NCBI RefSeq assembly: GCF_003129565.1 | Contig: NZ_QETF01000001.1 | Span: 1-64,000 of the forward strand | Length of the DNA stretch: 64,000 nucleotides | DNA from: Salibaculum griseiflavum | GTDB lineage: Bacteria > Pseudomonadota > Alphaproteobacteria > Rhodobacterales > Rhodobacteraceae | Direction: 5' to 3' | Part shown: one piece after another, positions 35,382 to 44,381 of the stretch | Layout: each line of letters starts with the position of its first letter | How positions within the stretch are numbered: the stretch's first letter is position 1 | Notes under the pieces: model-generated | What the model saw: the letters and a program-made list of their open reading frames with translations, nothing else | What the model was told of the DNA's origin: nothing | Database searches by the model: none | Made by a program: the position numbers and the translations under genes

Positions 35382-36484
35382 CTCGATTGAAACTTGGAAT
35401 GGTCGGCGGCGGCCAAGGCGCCTTTATCGGCGGTGTGCATCGCATCGCGTCCCGCATTGATGGTCGGTTCGAACTTGTGGCCGGGGCGCTGTCCTCCAAT
35501 CCCGAACGTGCCGCGGCCAGCGCCGCCGAACTGGGAATTGCGCCCGAGCGCAGCTATGCCAGCTATGAGGAAATGGCACAGCAGGAAGCTGCCCGTGAAG
35601 ACGGGATAGACGCGGTTTCCATCGTGACGCCGAACCACATGCATGCGGGTCCGGCCATCGCGTTCCTGCAGGCTGGAATCCATGTGATCTGCGACAAGCC
35701 GCTGGCGGCCACACCAGAGCAGGCCGACGAGATCGCAAAGGCGGTCAAGGAGACCGGAGCGCATTTTGTCCTGACTCACAACTACACCGGCTACCCGCTC
35801 ATCCGGCACGCGCGGAAGCTGGTGGCCGAAGGGGCGCTGGGCGAGTTGCGCATCGTGCAGGTCGAATACGCGCAGGACTGGTTGACCGAGCCGCCGGAGC
35901 CCGACAACAAGCAGGCCGCTTGGCGCACCGATCCCAAGCAGGCCGGTGCCGGGGCGATCGGGGATATCGGCACCCATGCCTTCAACCTTTTGTCTTTCGT
36001 GAGCGGGCTCAAGACCGAGGCCCTGTCGGCGGAGCTGCACAGTTTCGCGGCGGGGCGGCAGGTCGATGACAATGCCCATATCCTGCTGCGAATGGAGCAG
36101 GGCGCGCGTGGCATGGTTTGGGCCAGCCAGGTCGCGGTGGGCTGTGAGAACGGGCTGCGCCTGCGCATCTATGGTGACAAGGGCGGCATCGAATGGGCGC
36201 AGGAAAACCCCAATGCCATGACCTTCACCCGGTTCGGTGAACCCAAGCAGATCCTGACCCGTGGCGGGGCGGGCACCAGCCCCGACGGCACCCGTGTGCC
36301 GCCCGGCCACCCAGAGGGCTACCTCGAAGGCTTTGCAACGCTCTACAACGAGGCCGCCGACCTGATTTCGGGCACCGGAGACGGGAGCCTGTTGCCGGGG
36401 ATTGCGGCCGGTCTCGATGGTATGTGGTTCATCGGGGCCTGTATCGAATCCAGCGGCAAGGACGGGGCCTGGGTTGCGCGCTAG
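35378..36484 (+). CDS. Gfo/Idh/MocA family oxidoreductase, second copy
   Basis: Sugar dehydrogenase-like protein of 368 residues. Rossmann motif GMVGGGQGAFIGGVHR (6-21), CDKPLAATPEQADEIA (about 105-120, conserved Lys of the DKP motif), THNYTGYPLIRHARKLV, and GAGAIGDIGTHAFNLLSFVSG with the conserved D-x-G-x-H (about 191-210). It keeps the His that the other copy has replaced by Tyr. ATGA overlap with the epimerase gene makes a coupled lacI-epimerase-dehydrogenase unit. The gene ends 4 bp into the convergent gluconokinase. Confidence 0.87.
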   Translation: MTRLKLGMVGGGQGAFIGGVHRIASRIDGRFELVAGALSSNPERAAASAAELGIAPERSYASYEEMAQQEAAREDGIDAVSIVTPNHMHAGPAIAFLQAGIHVICDKPLAATPEQADEIAKAVKETGAHFVLTHNYTGYPLIRHARKLVAEGALGELRIVQVEYAQDWLTEPPEPDNKQAAWRTDPKQAGAGAIGDIGTHAFNLLSFVSGLKTEALSAELHSFAAGRQVDDNAHILLRMEQGARGMVWASQVAVGCENGLRLRIYGDKGGIEWAQENPNAMTFTRFGEPKQILTRGGAGTSPDGTRVPPGHPEGYLEGFATLYNEAADLISGTGDGSLLPGIAAGLDGMWFIGACIESSGKDGAWVAR

Positions 36485-36978
36485 GCCGTCAGGCGAGCAA
36501 TGATCCGATCAACGATTTCCGGAACCGGGGGCGCGACGGACACACTGATCGGTGTCTCGTCCGCCCCGGGCGGTTCCAGCGTTGCGAATTGGCTGTCCAG
36601 CAGACTGACCGGCATGAAATGATCCTTGCGAGCGGACATGCGGCCTTCGATCAGGGCACGATCCGCCCGTGGATAGACCAGCTGCAAGCCCGGCACCGCG
36701 GCCCGCAACCGATCACGATAGGCGCGCCTGAGCGCAGAGCACGCCAAAACGATAGCCCCCGCATCCTGCATCGCGGCGGCGCAGGCATCCAGCCAGGGCC
36801 AGCGCATGTCGTCGGTCAGGGGAAGGCCGGCGGCCATGGCAGCCACATTCTCCTCGGGATGCAGGTCATCGGCGTCAATGAAAGCTGCGCCCAGGCGTTG
36901 AGCCAGAGCCGCCCCGATGGTCGACTTGCCCGACCCGGATACCCCCATGACCAGCAGCTTTGCGTCGCGCTCTTGCAT
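36481..36978 (-). CDS. gntK: gluconokinase
   Basis: ATP-dependent kinase converting gluconate to 6-phosphogluconate, 165 residues. P-loop GVSGSGKST (12-20), FIDADDLHPEENVAAMAAGLPLTDDMRWPWLD (substrate loop, about 33-64), ACSALRRAYRDRLR and GRMSARKDHFMP, all diagnostic of the GntK family. It closes the glycoside region on the opposite strand, so it is not in the same transcript, but it would channel an aldonic acid product into the Entner-Doudoroff pathway. Confidence 0.93.
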   Translation of the reverse strand: MQERDAKLLVMGVSGSGKSTIGAALAQRLGAAFIDADDLHPEENVAAMAAGLPLTDDMRWPWLDACAAAMQDAGAIVLACSALRRAYRDRLRAAVPGLQLVYPRADRALIEGRMSARKDHFMPVSLLDSQFATLEPPGADETPISVSVAPPVPEIVDRIIARLTA

Positions 36979-37039
36979 GATCGGCTGTCTTTGCGCTCCA
37001 ATTCGGGGAATTGATCAAGTTTCAGATTGGAGTCTAGCC

Positions 37040-37807
37040 ATGCCCAAGTCCGACGTCGACTATGTCCCGCTGCGGTATACGGATCAATTCCTTCCCGTGA
37101 CACGCCGGCGACTGAACGTAATGGGCTATCGCTATCGCAAGATCTACGAATGGGACTGTACCAAGTCGAAGGCCGACCAGCAGAAACGCGACAAATACGT
37201 CTACGTCGAGCCGGTCATCAATTTCGATCATTTCAACCCCCGGGGTCAGCCTGTCCGCCCACTCAGCCAGAAGAAATATCGCGCCGCGTGCCGGGCACTG
37301 GGTGTCCAGGATGCCAAGGGCGTGAACGATCACCTGGTCAAGGCCGCCGGCAAGCTCGGTGCGAAGATCCCCTGGGGCCAACTCTCACGGCATTTCACCG
37401 GCAAGCAAAGCGTGATCGTCTATGCCTGGGTCCATTTCCGCCTTTGGATGGCCTATCAGAAGGTTGCAACCCCCTCCGGCAAGACGCTGCCGCTTCCCTT
37501 GTTCAACCTCGGTATCCCCTATGCGGTCAGCTTCGATGTCTTCGTGACCGGCCACTGTCCCCCGTCTGAAACCAAGAGTCTTCCCAAGACTGTCGAGGCG
37601 ACGACATTCCAGATCGAGGTCGAAGGGCTGGAGCCCGACGGCTTTCCCACCACATTCTGGCCGGTTCTCTCGGCCGATTACCTCTACTGGCAAGATTTCA
37701 GCCGACACGCACCATTTCCGCGTCCCGATGATGAAAAGCGCCGGGTTGCGCTGGAACGCAAGCGTCCCAAAATGCGCCCGAAGGTGCCCCCGCACCTTGC
37801 GAAGTGA
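37040..37807 (+). CDS. hypothetical protein, unrecognised
   Basis: I do not recognise this 255-residue product. It starts MPKSDVDYVPLRYTDQFLP and is soluble, rich in Tyr, Trp, Lys and Pro. Notable stretches are MGYRYRKIYEWDCTKSKADQ (about 29-48), VHFRLWMAYQKV (about 132-143), FDVFVTGHCPPSETKSLPKT (about 165-184) and LSADYLYWQDFSRHAPFP (about 212-229). The C-terminus is a basic, proline-rich tail (RKRPKMRPKVPPHL). No signal peptide or membrane span. It is 61 bp from the divergent gntK and tail-to-tail with the LOG-family gene. The codon usage looks native. Confidence 0.75.
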   Translation: MPKSDVDYVPLRYTDQFLPVTRRRLNVMGYRYRKIYEWDCTKSKADQQKRDKYVYVEPVINFDHFNPRGQPVRPLSQKKYRAACRALGVQDAKGVNDHLVKAAGKLGAKIPWGQLSRHFTGKQSVIVYAWVHFRLWMAYQKVATPSGKTLPLPLFNLGIPYAVSFDVFVTGHCPPSETKSLPKTVEATTFQIEVEGLEPDGFPTTFWPVLSADYLYWQDFSRHAPFPRPDDEKRRVALERKRPKMRPKVPPHLAK

Positions 37808-38656
37808 TCAGCGACCAGGGATGGAGCCGCGTTTTTCGCCCGCGCCTTCCCACGTTTCAAGCAATTCCACGGCCTCTTCGGCGGTTTCGACATAGCGGAA
37901 CAGTTTCAAGTCCTCTTCCGAGATCGTTCCAGCTTCGGCGAGGGCCTCCCAGTTGATGATCCTCTCCCAGAATTCGCGCCCGAACAGAAGGAACGGCACC
38001 TGTTCCATGCGCCCGGTCTGGATCAGGGTCAGGCTTTCGAACATTTCGTCCATGGTGCCGAACCCGCCCGGAAAGATGCAGACCGCCTTGGCGCGCATCA
38101 GGAAATGCATCTTGCGAATGGCGAAATAGTGGAAGTTGAAGCACAGGTCCGGTGTGACGTATTCGTTGGGTGCCTGTTCGTGGGGCAGAACGATGTTCAG
38201 CCCGATGGACTTGCCCCCTGCATCCGCAGCCCCGCGATTGCCTGCCTCCATCACACCCGGGCCGCCACCGGTCACGATGACATTTTCCAGCCCGCCATTG
38301 GCAACCGATCGTTCTGTCATCAACCGAGCGAAAGTGCGCGCCTCCTCATAATACTTGGACAGGTCCGCCAGCGTCCTGGTCCGTGCCGCATCCTTGTTGG
38401 CCGGTTCGGGGATGCGGGCACCGCCGAACAGGACGATGGTGGAATTGACCCCGGCCTCGTTCATCAGCAATTCGGGTTTGAGCAGCTCCAATTGCAGCCG
38501 CACCGGGCGCAGTTCGTCCCGGCACAAGAACTCGTAGTCATCAAAGGCCAACCGATAGGTTGATGAAAGCGCCTGCGGTGTTTGCGGAATATGCGTCGCG
38601 GCTTCCCTGTCTTCCTGACTGTCGCGGAAGGGGTGGCGTCTATTGTCGTCTTTCAT
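37808..38656 (-). CDS. LOG-family (TIGR00730) Rossmann-fold protein
   Basis: Member of the lysine decarboxylase-like family that includes the cytokinin-activating nucleoside 5'-monophosphate phosphoribohydrolases. The 282-residue product has VTGGGPGVMEAGNRGAADAG (about 127-146) and the hallmark PGGFGTMDEMFESLTLIQTG (about 203-222). It is the larger form, with an N-terminal extension of about 80 residues. Bacterial members hydrolyse nucleotide monophosphates (AMP and similar) to base and ribose phosphate. ATG at 38656 is preferred; the upstream frame is out of character. Confidence 0.88.
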   Translation of the reverse strand: MKDDNRRHPFRDSQEDREAATHIPQTPQALSSTYRLAFDDYEFLCRDELRPVRLQLELLKPELLMNEAGVNSTIVLFGGARIPEPANKDAARTRTLADLSKYYEEARTFARLMTERSVANGGLENVIVTGGGPGVMEAGNRGAADAGGKSIGLNIVLPHEQAPNEYVTPDLCFNFHYFAIRKMHFLMRAKAVCIFPGGFGTMDEMFESLTLIQTGRMEQVPFLLFGREFWERIINWEALAEAGTISEEDLKLFRYVETAEEAVELLETWEGAGEKRGSIPGR

Positions 38657-38807
38657 GCCCGGCTCCTCGATAACACTTTGGGTTTTGATGGCAGGCTTCG
38701 TCGATGATGTCCAATGACAGGACCGCGACAGGCCGAGACGGTGATTGCTCAATACGTCGCCACAGGCTATTTGCGCACGAAACCCGTAAATGTATCGGAG
38801 ACACCCT

Positions 38808-39635
38808 ATGTCCAACGCCCAGCTTGAAACCGCCATCGAAGCCGCCTGGGAAACCCGCGACCAGATCACGTCCAGCACCGGCGGGGAAACCCGCGAGGCG
38901 ATCGAGGATACGCTGAACGCGCTGGACAGCGGCAAGCTGCGCGTGGCGGAGCGGCAGGAAAACGGCGACTGGCACGTCAACCAGTGGGCCAAGAAGGCCG
39001 TGCTGCTGGGCTTCCGCATCAAGGATATGGAATTGCAAGACGGCGGCCCGCAGGGTGCCGGCTGGTGGGACAAGGTCGACAGCAAGTTCAAAGGATGGGG
39101 CGATGCCGAATGGAAGGCCGCGGGCTTCCGCGCCGTTCCCAATTGCGTCGTGCGCAAGTCGGCCTATATCGCTCCCGGCGTGGTGCTGATGCCCAGTTTC
39201 GTGAACCTAGGCGCTTATGTGGACGAGGGCACCATGGTCGACACCTGGGCCACCGTGGGCAGCTGCGCGCAGATCGGCAAGAACGTCCACCTTTCGGGCG
39301 GCGTCGGCATTGGTGGCGTGCTGGAACCCATGCAAGCCGGTCCGACCATCATCGAGGACAATTGCTTCATCGGGGCGCGCTCCGAGGTGGTCGAAGGCTG
39401 CATCGTCCGCGAAGGGTCGGTGCTGGGCATGGGCGTCTTCATCGGCAAGTCCACCAAGATCGTCGACCGCGAAACCGGCGAGGTCATGTATGGCGAAGTG
39501 CCGCCCTACTCGGTGGTCGTTGCAGGTTCGATGCCCACCAAGAACAACCTCAACCTCTATTGCGCTGTTATCGTGAAGCGTGTGGATGAAAAGACCCGGT
39601 CGAAGACCGGTATCAACGAGCTGCTGCGCGACTGA
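38808..39635 (+). CDS. dapD: 2,3,4,5-tetrahydropyridine-2,6-dicarboxylate N-succinyltransferase
   Basis: Lysine/diaminopimelate pathway enzyme; transfers succinyl from succinyl-CoA. The 275-residue product has an N-terminal helical domain followed by a left-handed beta-helix of hexapeptide repeats from about residue 105 ([44 protein letters not shown]), and [22 protein letters not shown] near the C-terminus. dapE follows 3.6 kb downstream on the same strand. ATG at 38808 matches the family start [15 protein letters not shown]. The stop overlaps the next start by 1 bp. Confidence 0.97.
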   Translation: MSNAQLETAIEAAWETRDQITSSTGGETREAIEDTLNALDSGKLRVAERQENGDWHVNQWAKKAVLLGFRIKDMELQDGGPQGAGWWDKVDSKFKGWGDAEWKAAGFRAVPNCVVRKSAYIAPGVVLMPSFVNLGAYVDEGTMVDTWATVGSCAQIGKNVHLSGGVGIGGVLEPMQAGPTIIEDNCFIGARSEVVEGCIVREGSVLGMGVFIGKSTKIVDRETGEVMYGEVPPYSVVVAGSMPTKNNLNLYCAVIVKRVDEKTRSKTGINELLRD

Positions 39636-39922
39636 TGATCCTCAGCCGGACCCTTGCCAAGCGCCGCATTGCGCGGGGCGAGCGGCCCGGCTGGTTCGCC
39701 GCCTGGGGCCCGGTCCTGGGGGATGCGCTGGCCCTTGCGGCGGTCTTCGCACTGCTCTGGTCGCCCCTGCTGACGGCAATTTACGTGATGCAGTTGTCAA
39801 ACGTGGTTACCGCCCTGATCTTCTTCGTGGTGTTCTTCGTGCCTACACAGGTTGTGCTGATACTCTCTTCACTCTGGGCTGCGCGGTCGCGCTGGCAGGA
39901 CAAGGAAACCGAAAATGGCTAA
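39635..39922 (+). CDS. small two-span membrane protein
   Basis: A 95-residue product with a basic N-terminus (SRTLAKRRIARGERP) and two hydrophobic segments (VLGDALALAAVFALLWSPLLTAIYVM, about 27-52; VVTALIFFVVFFVPTQVVLILSSLW, about 57-81). Unrecognised. It is embedded between dapD (1-bp overlap) and the next gene (8-bp overlap), so it is cotranscribed with dapD, but no role in lysine synthesis is apparent. Confidence 0.7.
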   Translation: MILSRTLAKRRIARGERPGWFAAWGPVLGDALALAAVFALLWSPLLTAIYVMQLSNVVTALIFFVVFFVPTQVVLILSSLWAARSRWQDKETENG

Positions 39923-40256
39923 GCAGAAGCCCAGCAAGCAGCAGGTCTACACTTTGGTCGTTCAGGTCGGGCGCCATGCGGATGATGGCCTGCCCGAGGG
40001 CAGCACCGGCGCGGCCCTGATGTGCTATGCCAGCGGTGTGGACGAGGCCGAAGCTGTGCGTGAAACCGTGGCGATCCTCAAGCAGGCCGATCTGGCGCCA
40101 CTCGATGTCAGCGGCTACGGCACATTGGCCGAGCGCGAGGCCGAGGGTCACGAGATCGAACCCGATGAGCGCGAATTGATGCAGCGCGCGCTGGATGAAA
40201 ACAGTGTCGTCGTCGCCCAGATGACCCCGTTCTTCGGCGACCAGGATCAGCCGTAG
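39915..40256 (+). CDS. hypothetical soluble protein in the dapD operon
   Basis: A 113-residue acidic cytoplasmic protein. YTLVVQVGRHADDGLPEGSTGAALMCYASGVDEAEAVRETVAILKQADLAPLDVSGYGTLAER resembles a ferredoxin-like alpha/beta fold with a conserved-looking VDEAEAVRETV helix. I cannot assign a family. It overlaps the membrane protein before it by 8 bp, and its end overlaps the convergent Hint gene by 10 bp. Translation coupling to dapD suggests constitutive low-level expression. Confidence 0.7.
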   Translation: MAKQKPSKQQVYTLVVQVGRHADDGLPEGSTGAALMCYASGVDEAEAVRETVAILKQADLAPLDVSGYGTLAEREAEGHEIEPDERELMQRALDENSVVVAQMTPFFGDQDQP

Positions 40257-41344
40257 CGGGCCTCTTCGAGCGTCAATGCCTCGTAGTCGCGCAGGACCGG
40301 CACGCCAAAGCCCGTCACCGCGGGCCATTCTTCACGATCAAGCCCCGACAGGACAGAATGGCGCACCAACCGCGTGTCGCTGAACAGTGGCTGCGCATCG
40401 AAGCATTCCACGGCAGCGCCGTTGGCGATGATCTCGGCGGGGCGATCCAGCAGCAGCTGCCGATAGGTGATGACCGGTGTCCGGGGGGCGGCGGGTTCCA
40501 CAGAATGCCGGTCAGACAGGTGCCGAACGGCGGCGCTGACCCGTTCCTGGCCAAACAGGTATTCGATCTCTGTGCCGGACAGCAGAAGCCGCTGATCGGG
40601 GGCCAGAACCAGGTCCTCGGTCAGCCCATGATAGGGGGCCCGCATCTTCAACGGTGTGAACCGGCCCGTCGCCGGAAGCGTAACCGACCCGGCCCAGCGG
40701 ATTTCGCGGGCCTTGCCCTCGGCATCCAGCACCTGATCCCCGGCGCGCAGGGTTTGTAGGGGTCGTGCGCCGGACGGGGTGGCGATCCATGCCTCGGGGT
40801 CCAGCCCGGGCATCGGGCCGGTTGGGCAGATGCCCTCGGCCATGGCGAAAAAGGTAACGGAATCGGCTTGGCGGCATGCCGTTTCGTCGAGCACCATGCG
40901 CCGGATATCCCGCAGCATCAGCGGGAACGGACCGGGCACGCTTGTCTGCCAGAGGCAGCCTGTATCAGGGACGAAAGCGCTCATGACCCCGGTGCGTCCC
41001 GGCCCGTCCCAACCGAAGGTCAGGATCACCGTTTCAGAGCGGGTCGCCAGTTCGGTCCGCAGCGCGACCGACAATTGCCGCGGGCCAAGCCGCATCAGAA
41101 GCCGCAGCGTCCCGTCCGGTTCCTGAACCAGCGAAAGGCTCGAGGGCCACGGATCGAGGACCGAATACCGGATCAGGTTCACCGGGCGGCTTGTGGGGAC
41201 AAGGTCGATCTCGGCCAGCAGCGATCCACGGGTGATCAATCCATCGTCCTGCAGCGCGGTGGCCAAGGGGTCTTGGCCAAGGCCGCGAGGGTCGAACTCC
41301 CGCTCGTATCTTTGCCTGAGTCCGAGCCAGCGCATCCTGATCAC
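40247..41344 (-). CDS. Hint-domain protein with degenerate active site
   Basis: A 365-residue protein in two parts. Residues 1-175 are a beta-rich domain without a known family (SRPVNLIRYSVLDPWPSSL; LILTFGWDGPG-like strands). Residues 180-365 align with Hint (hedgehog/intein) domains: DPEAWIATPSGARPLQTLRAGDQVLDAEGK, TGRFTPLKMRAPYHG, LVLAPDQRLLLSG. The residues needed for self-splicing are missing: the nucleophile Cys of CFVAGTLI is replaced in PEAWIATP, and the His of SPQHR is Gln (APDQR). No signal peptide is seen. It starts within the stop of the intact Hint gene (4-bp overlap), so the two are coupled. Confidence 0.8.
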   Translation of the reverse strand: MIRMRWLGLRQRYEREFDPRGLGQDPLATALQDDGLITRGSLLAEIDLVPTSRPVNLIRYSVLDPWPSSLSLVQEPDGTLRLLMRLGPRQLSVALRTELATRSETVILTFGWDGPGRTGVMSAFVPDTGCLWQTSVPGPFPLMLRDIRRMVLDETACRQADSVTFFAMAEGICPTGPMPGLDPEAWIATPSGARPLQTLRAGDQVLDAEGKAREIRWAGSVTLPATGRFTPLKMRAPYHGLTEDLVLAPDQRLLLSGTEIEYLFGQERVSAAVRHLSDRHSVEPAAPRTPVITYRQLLLDRPAEIIANGAAVECFDAQPLFSDTRLVRHSVLSGLDREEWPAVTGFGVPVLRDYEALTLEEARYG

Positions 41345-42990
41345 GCGATCCGTTTCAGGAGCACCGATGTCTCGCGCGTGTTCAGCATTGGCCGGGCGGC
41401 CGGGCCATAGCCGGGTGCTGGTGAAGATGCGGAGAGTTCCGGAAACAGCATGGTCAGTTCCGCGATAATGTCGCCTTCCATCGCGGACAGGATATGTGGG
41501 CCGGGCAGGAAACTTTCCGTTGGCAGGCCTTCGGCCCAGATGATCTGGTGCCGGTCGAACAACAGGTGCAGATAGGTCACGCTGCCACCCTCGATGCGCC
41601 GGATGGTCTGATCGTTCACAAGGTCCTTTGCCCTGACCAGAACTTCGGGTGCGTCGAACATCAGCTCGGCATAGGCATCACGCAGCAGGATCCGATGCTG
41701 CGGTGACAACATCAGGGCACGATGGTCGCCCAGCGCCCCGGCCCGAAATGCGATCGGGGCCATGGCACCCGTTGCCGGAACCGTCCGTTGACCGATCCAG
41801 CGAATGGGCTGGGGGCCCTGGTCCTCGGTCAGGACCATATCGCCGACCTCCAGCGTTTCGATGGCGCGCGGGCCCTTGTCTGTCTCGATCAGGGTGCCGG
41901 CGACGAAACAGGGAATCGTCTCGGCCGTGACGAACCCGACATCGGTCTCCAGCACGTTGCCGCCACCATCGGTCGCGGCGACCTCGTAGGTGAAGCTGAT
42001 CGTGTCGTTGTCGGTATCGGTCTGGAGGTCGATCGTGCCATCGGCGTTCAGGGTCACCACCTGGCCGGTGGTCAGTGTGACGCTGTCGCCCGCGGAAACG
42101 GCGATGCCGTTGATATGGGTGATCGTCAGCGTGCCCCCGGTTGCGTTCAGATCGTTGTCCAGCAGATCGACCGTCTTGGTGGTGCCTTCCTGGAGGGTGA
42201 CCGCGTCGTCCATCGCGACAAGATCTGTCTGTATGCTGTCGCCCGCGATCAACAGACTGGAATCATAAGAGCTGTCGCTGACATCAGCGATACCGATCTT
42301 GATCGAGTTGACGACATCCGGATTGACCGGGATGGTCAGCGTCATGGTGACGGTGAACCCGTCCATCTCGGTGTTGTAGGCGTCGCCTGTATTGTCGTTA
42401 TAGAGGTTGATGTTCTCGTTCTGGTTCACGCCGCCGACGGCGGTCGCGGTGTTGGTCACCGAGAGCGGAACGTGCTGGCCGTTGATCCAGACGCCGACCA
42501 TGTCATTGTAGACGCTGTTCGAGTATTCCGGGTATTCATCCGAGGCAAAGACGAATTGCATCGTCATCGTGTCGCCTTCGGGGATGAAATCGACCTCAAG
42601 GAACGAAGCATCATACGTGCTGGTCCCGGCGATGTCGTTGAAATCTGAATCGTTGTTCGGCCCGCCGGAATTGTAGCTTCGGGCATTCGACTGGTTGGAC
42701 GAGCCCCAGCTGTTCGTGAACCAGCTGGCCACGCCGGTGGAAAGGATCACGCCGGTATCGCCGGGTGTGACGCCCGGGGCGATGCTGTCACCGCCAGAAT
42801 AGATCGCAGAGGAATAGCTGGACCCGGAATAGCTGGCCCCGACGACGGTGACCCCGTCACCGAAGATGGTTTCGGCCATCTGCGTGGCATTTGCCGAGGT
42901 GTCGTAGTTCAATTCGGATGCTGCAACCATACTCTGCCCCACGTTACGCAAGGACAGGTCCAACGGACCGATCATGGTGGAAAACCACAT
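41341..42990 (-). CDS. choice-of-anchor L / Hint-domain protein
   Basis: A 549-residue secreted-type protein. Residues about 25-190 are a choice-of-anchor L domain (LNYDTSANATQMAETIFGDGV; DSIAPGVTPGDTGVILSTG; FLEVDFIPEGDTMTMQFVFASDEYPEY), rich in Ser/Asn/Gly. Residues about 240-345 are a tandem-95/cadherin-like domain (DDAVTLQEGTTKTVDLLDNDLNA). From about 355 comes a Hint domain with catalytic Cys (IPCFVAGTLIETDKG) and SPQHRILLRDAYAEL. There is no N-terminal signal; such proteins are usually exported by type I secretion. The Hint domain could cleave or cross-link the exposed part. Start: ATG at 42990 or 42975. Confidence 0.85.
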   Translation of the reverse strand: MWFSTMIGPLDLSLRNVGQSMVAASELNYDTSANATQMAETIFGDGVTVVGASYSGSSYSSAIYSGGDSIAPGVTPGDTGVILSTGVASWFTNSWGSSNQSNARSYNSGGPNNDSDFNDIAGTSTYDASFLEVDFIPEGDTMTMQFVFASDEYPEYSNSVYNDMVGVWINGQHVPLSVTNTATAVGGVNQNENINLYNDNTGDAYNTEMDGFTVTMTLTIPVNPDVVNSIKIGIADVSDSSYDSSLLIAGDSIQTDLVAMDDAVTLQEGTTKTVDLLDNDLNATGGTLTITHINGIAVSAGDSVTLTTGQVVTLNADGTIDLQTDTDNDTISFTYEVAATDGGGNVLETDVGFVTAETIPCFVAGTLIETDKGPRAIETLEVGDMVLTEDQGPQPIRWIGQRTVPATGAMAPIAFRAGALGDHRALMLSPQHRILLRDAYAELMFDAPEVLVRAKDLVNDQTIRRIEGGSVTYLHLLFDRHQIIWAEGLPTESFLPGPHILSAMEGDIIAELTMLFPELSASSPAPGYGPAARPMLNTRETSVLLKRIA

Positions 42991-43003
42991 ATGGTGGCAC
43001 CAT
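42974..43003. repeat. short direct and inverted repeats upstream of the Hint operon
   Basis: ATGGTGG occurs at 42974-42980 and 42991-42997. The second copy forms the odd palindrome ATGGTG-G-CACCAT (42991-43003) right at the 5' end of the Hint gene. It lies in the AT-rich 200-bp gap to dapE, which I otherwise see only as a promoter region. It may be a regulator site; no protein can be named. Confidence 0.35.
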
Positions 43004-43192
43004 GCTATGAATATGCCCTATCTTGGGCCGCTCGATCGTTGACCTGCCTCAGGTCTTTGTTATTGAGATGAGCATAGGTGGAAAGCGTGAAAAATTTGAG
43101 ACAAATAAGCCGTTTATGGCCGACAGCTCATCCAGGTTGTAGCGCGGGAGCCACAGCCCGGCCGGGCGGATGGAACGGAAGGAAGGCGATAG

Positions 43193-44335
43193 ATGGCCGT
43201 TGATCCTGTAACCCTGACCAGGGACCTTGTCCGCTGCCCGACGGTGACCCCAGAAGAGGGCGGCGCCCTCGTCCTGCTCGAGGCGTTGCTGGCCGGCGCG
43301 GGTTTCGAGACGGCCCGGGCGGACCGGAACGGCGTGCCGAACCTGTTCGCTCGCTGGGGGCAAAAGAATGCGACCCGGACCTTCGGCTTCAACGGGCATA
43401 CCGATGTGGTTCCGGTGGGCGACATCGCGGATTGGAGCGTCGATCCCTTCGGCGCCGAGATACGCGACGGGATTCTCTATGGCCGCGGTGCGACGGACAT
43501 GAAATCGGGTGTAGCCGCCTTTGCCGCTGCGGCCGTGGATTTCGTGACCGAGACCCCACCGGATGGCGCGGTGATCCTGGCGATCACCGGTGACGAGGAA
43601 GGGCCGGGCCGGGACGGTACGCGGGCCTTGCTGGACTGGATGGATGAGAATGGCGAGCGCATGGATGTCTGCCTGGTCGGCGAACCCACATGCCCCGAAA
43701 CCCTCGGCGACATGATCAAGATCGGCCGGCGCGGTTCGATGAGTGCCTGGATTACCGTGACCGGCAAGCAGGGCCATTCCGCCTATCCGCACCGGGCCAG
43801 GAACCCGCTGCCCGCCATGGCGCGCCTGATGGATCGCCTGGCCGGTCAGGAGCTGGACCAGGGCACCGCGCATTTCGACCCCTCGACCCTTGCCGTCGTA
43901 TCCATCGAGACCGGCAACAGCGCCACGAACGTGATCCCCGCATCGTGCCGGGGGATCGTGAATATCCGGTTCAACGACAGCCATAGCGGCGCCTCGCTGA
44001 GCGACTGGCTGCGCAAGGAAGCGGCGGAGGTGGCCGGGGAATTCGGTGTCGAGATCGAGATGGAGATCAAGATTTCCGGCGAGAGCTTCCTGACCCCGCC
44101 GGGTGACCTTTCGGCGCTGGTCAGCCGCGCGGTGCAAACGGAAACCAACCGGGTGCCGGAGTTGTCGACCACCGGCGGCACGTCGGATGCACGTTTCGTC
44201 AAGGATCATTGCCCCGTGGTAGAGTTCGGGTTGGTAGGAAAGACCATGCACCAGGTCGATGAATGCGTGCCTGTGGACGAGATCATACGGCTGAAAGCGA
44301 TCTATGGGCGCATCCTGCGGGACTATTTCGGCTGA
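43193..44335 (+). CDS. dapE: succinyl-diaminopimelate desuccinylase
   Basis: Zinc-dependent M20 peptidase-family enzyme; removes succinate from N-succinyl-LL-2,6-diaminopimelate in lysine and peptidoglycan synthesis. The 380-residue product has metal ligands His69 and Asp102 ([21 protein letters not shown]), general base Glu135 with Glu136 (TGDEEGPG), and [14 protein letters not shown]. Length and order are normal. It is divergent from the Hint genes and separated from dapD by five unrelated genes. Confidence 0.97.
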   Translation: MAVDPVTLTRDLVRCPTVTPEEGGALVLLEALLAGAGFETARADRNGVPNLFARWGQKNATRTFGFNGHTDVVPVGDIADWSVDPFGAEIRDGILYGRGATDMKSGVAAFAAAAVDFVTETPPDGAVILAITGDEEGPGRDGTRALLDWMDENGERMDVCLVGEPTCPETLGDMIKIGRRGSMSAWITVTGKQGHSAYPHRARNPLPAMARLMDRLAGQELDQGTAHFDPSTLAVVSIETGNSATNVIPASCRGIVNIRFNDSHSGASLSDWLRKEAAEVAGEFGVEIEMEIKISGESFLTPPGDLSALVSRAVQTETNRVPELSTTGGTSDARFVKDHCPVVEFGLVGKTMHQVDECVPVDEIIRLKAIYGRILRDYFG

Positions 44336-44381
44336 GCCGTTGCAAACGGTGTGGCTGTGCCACGCTTTCCAGATTGAATGA

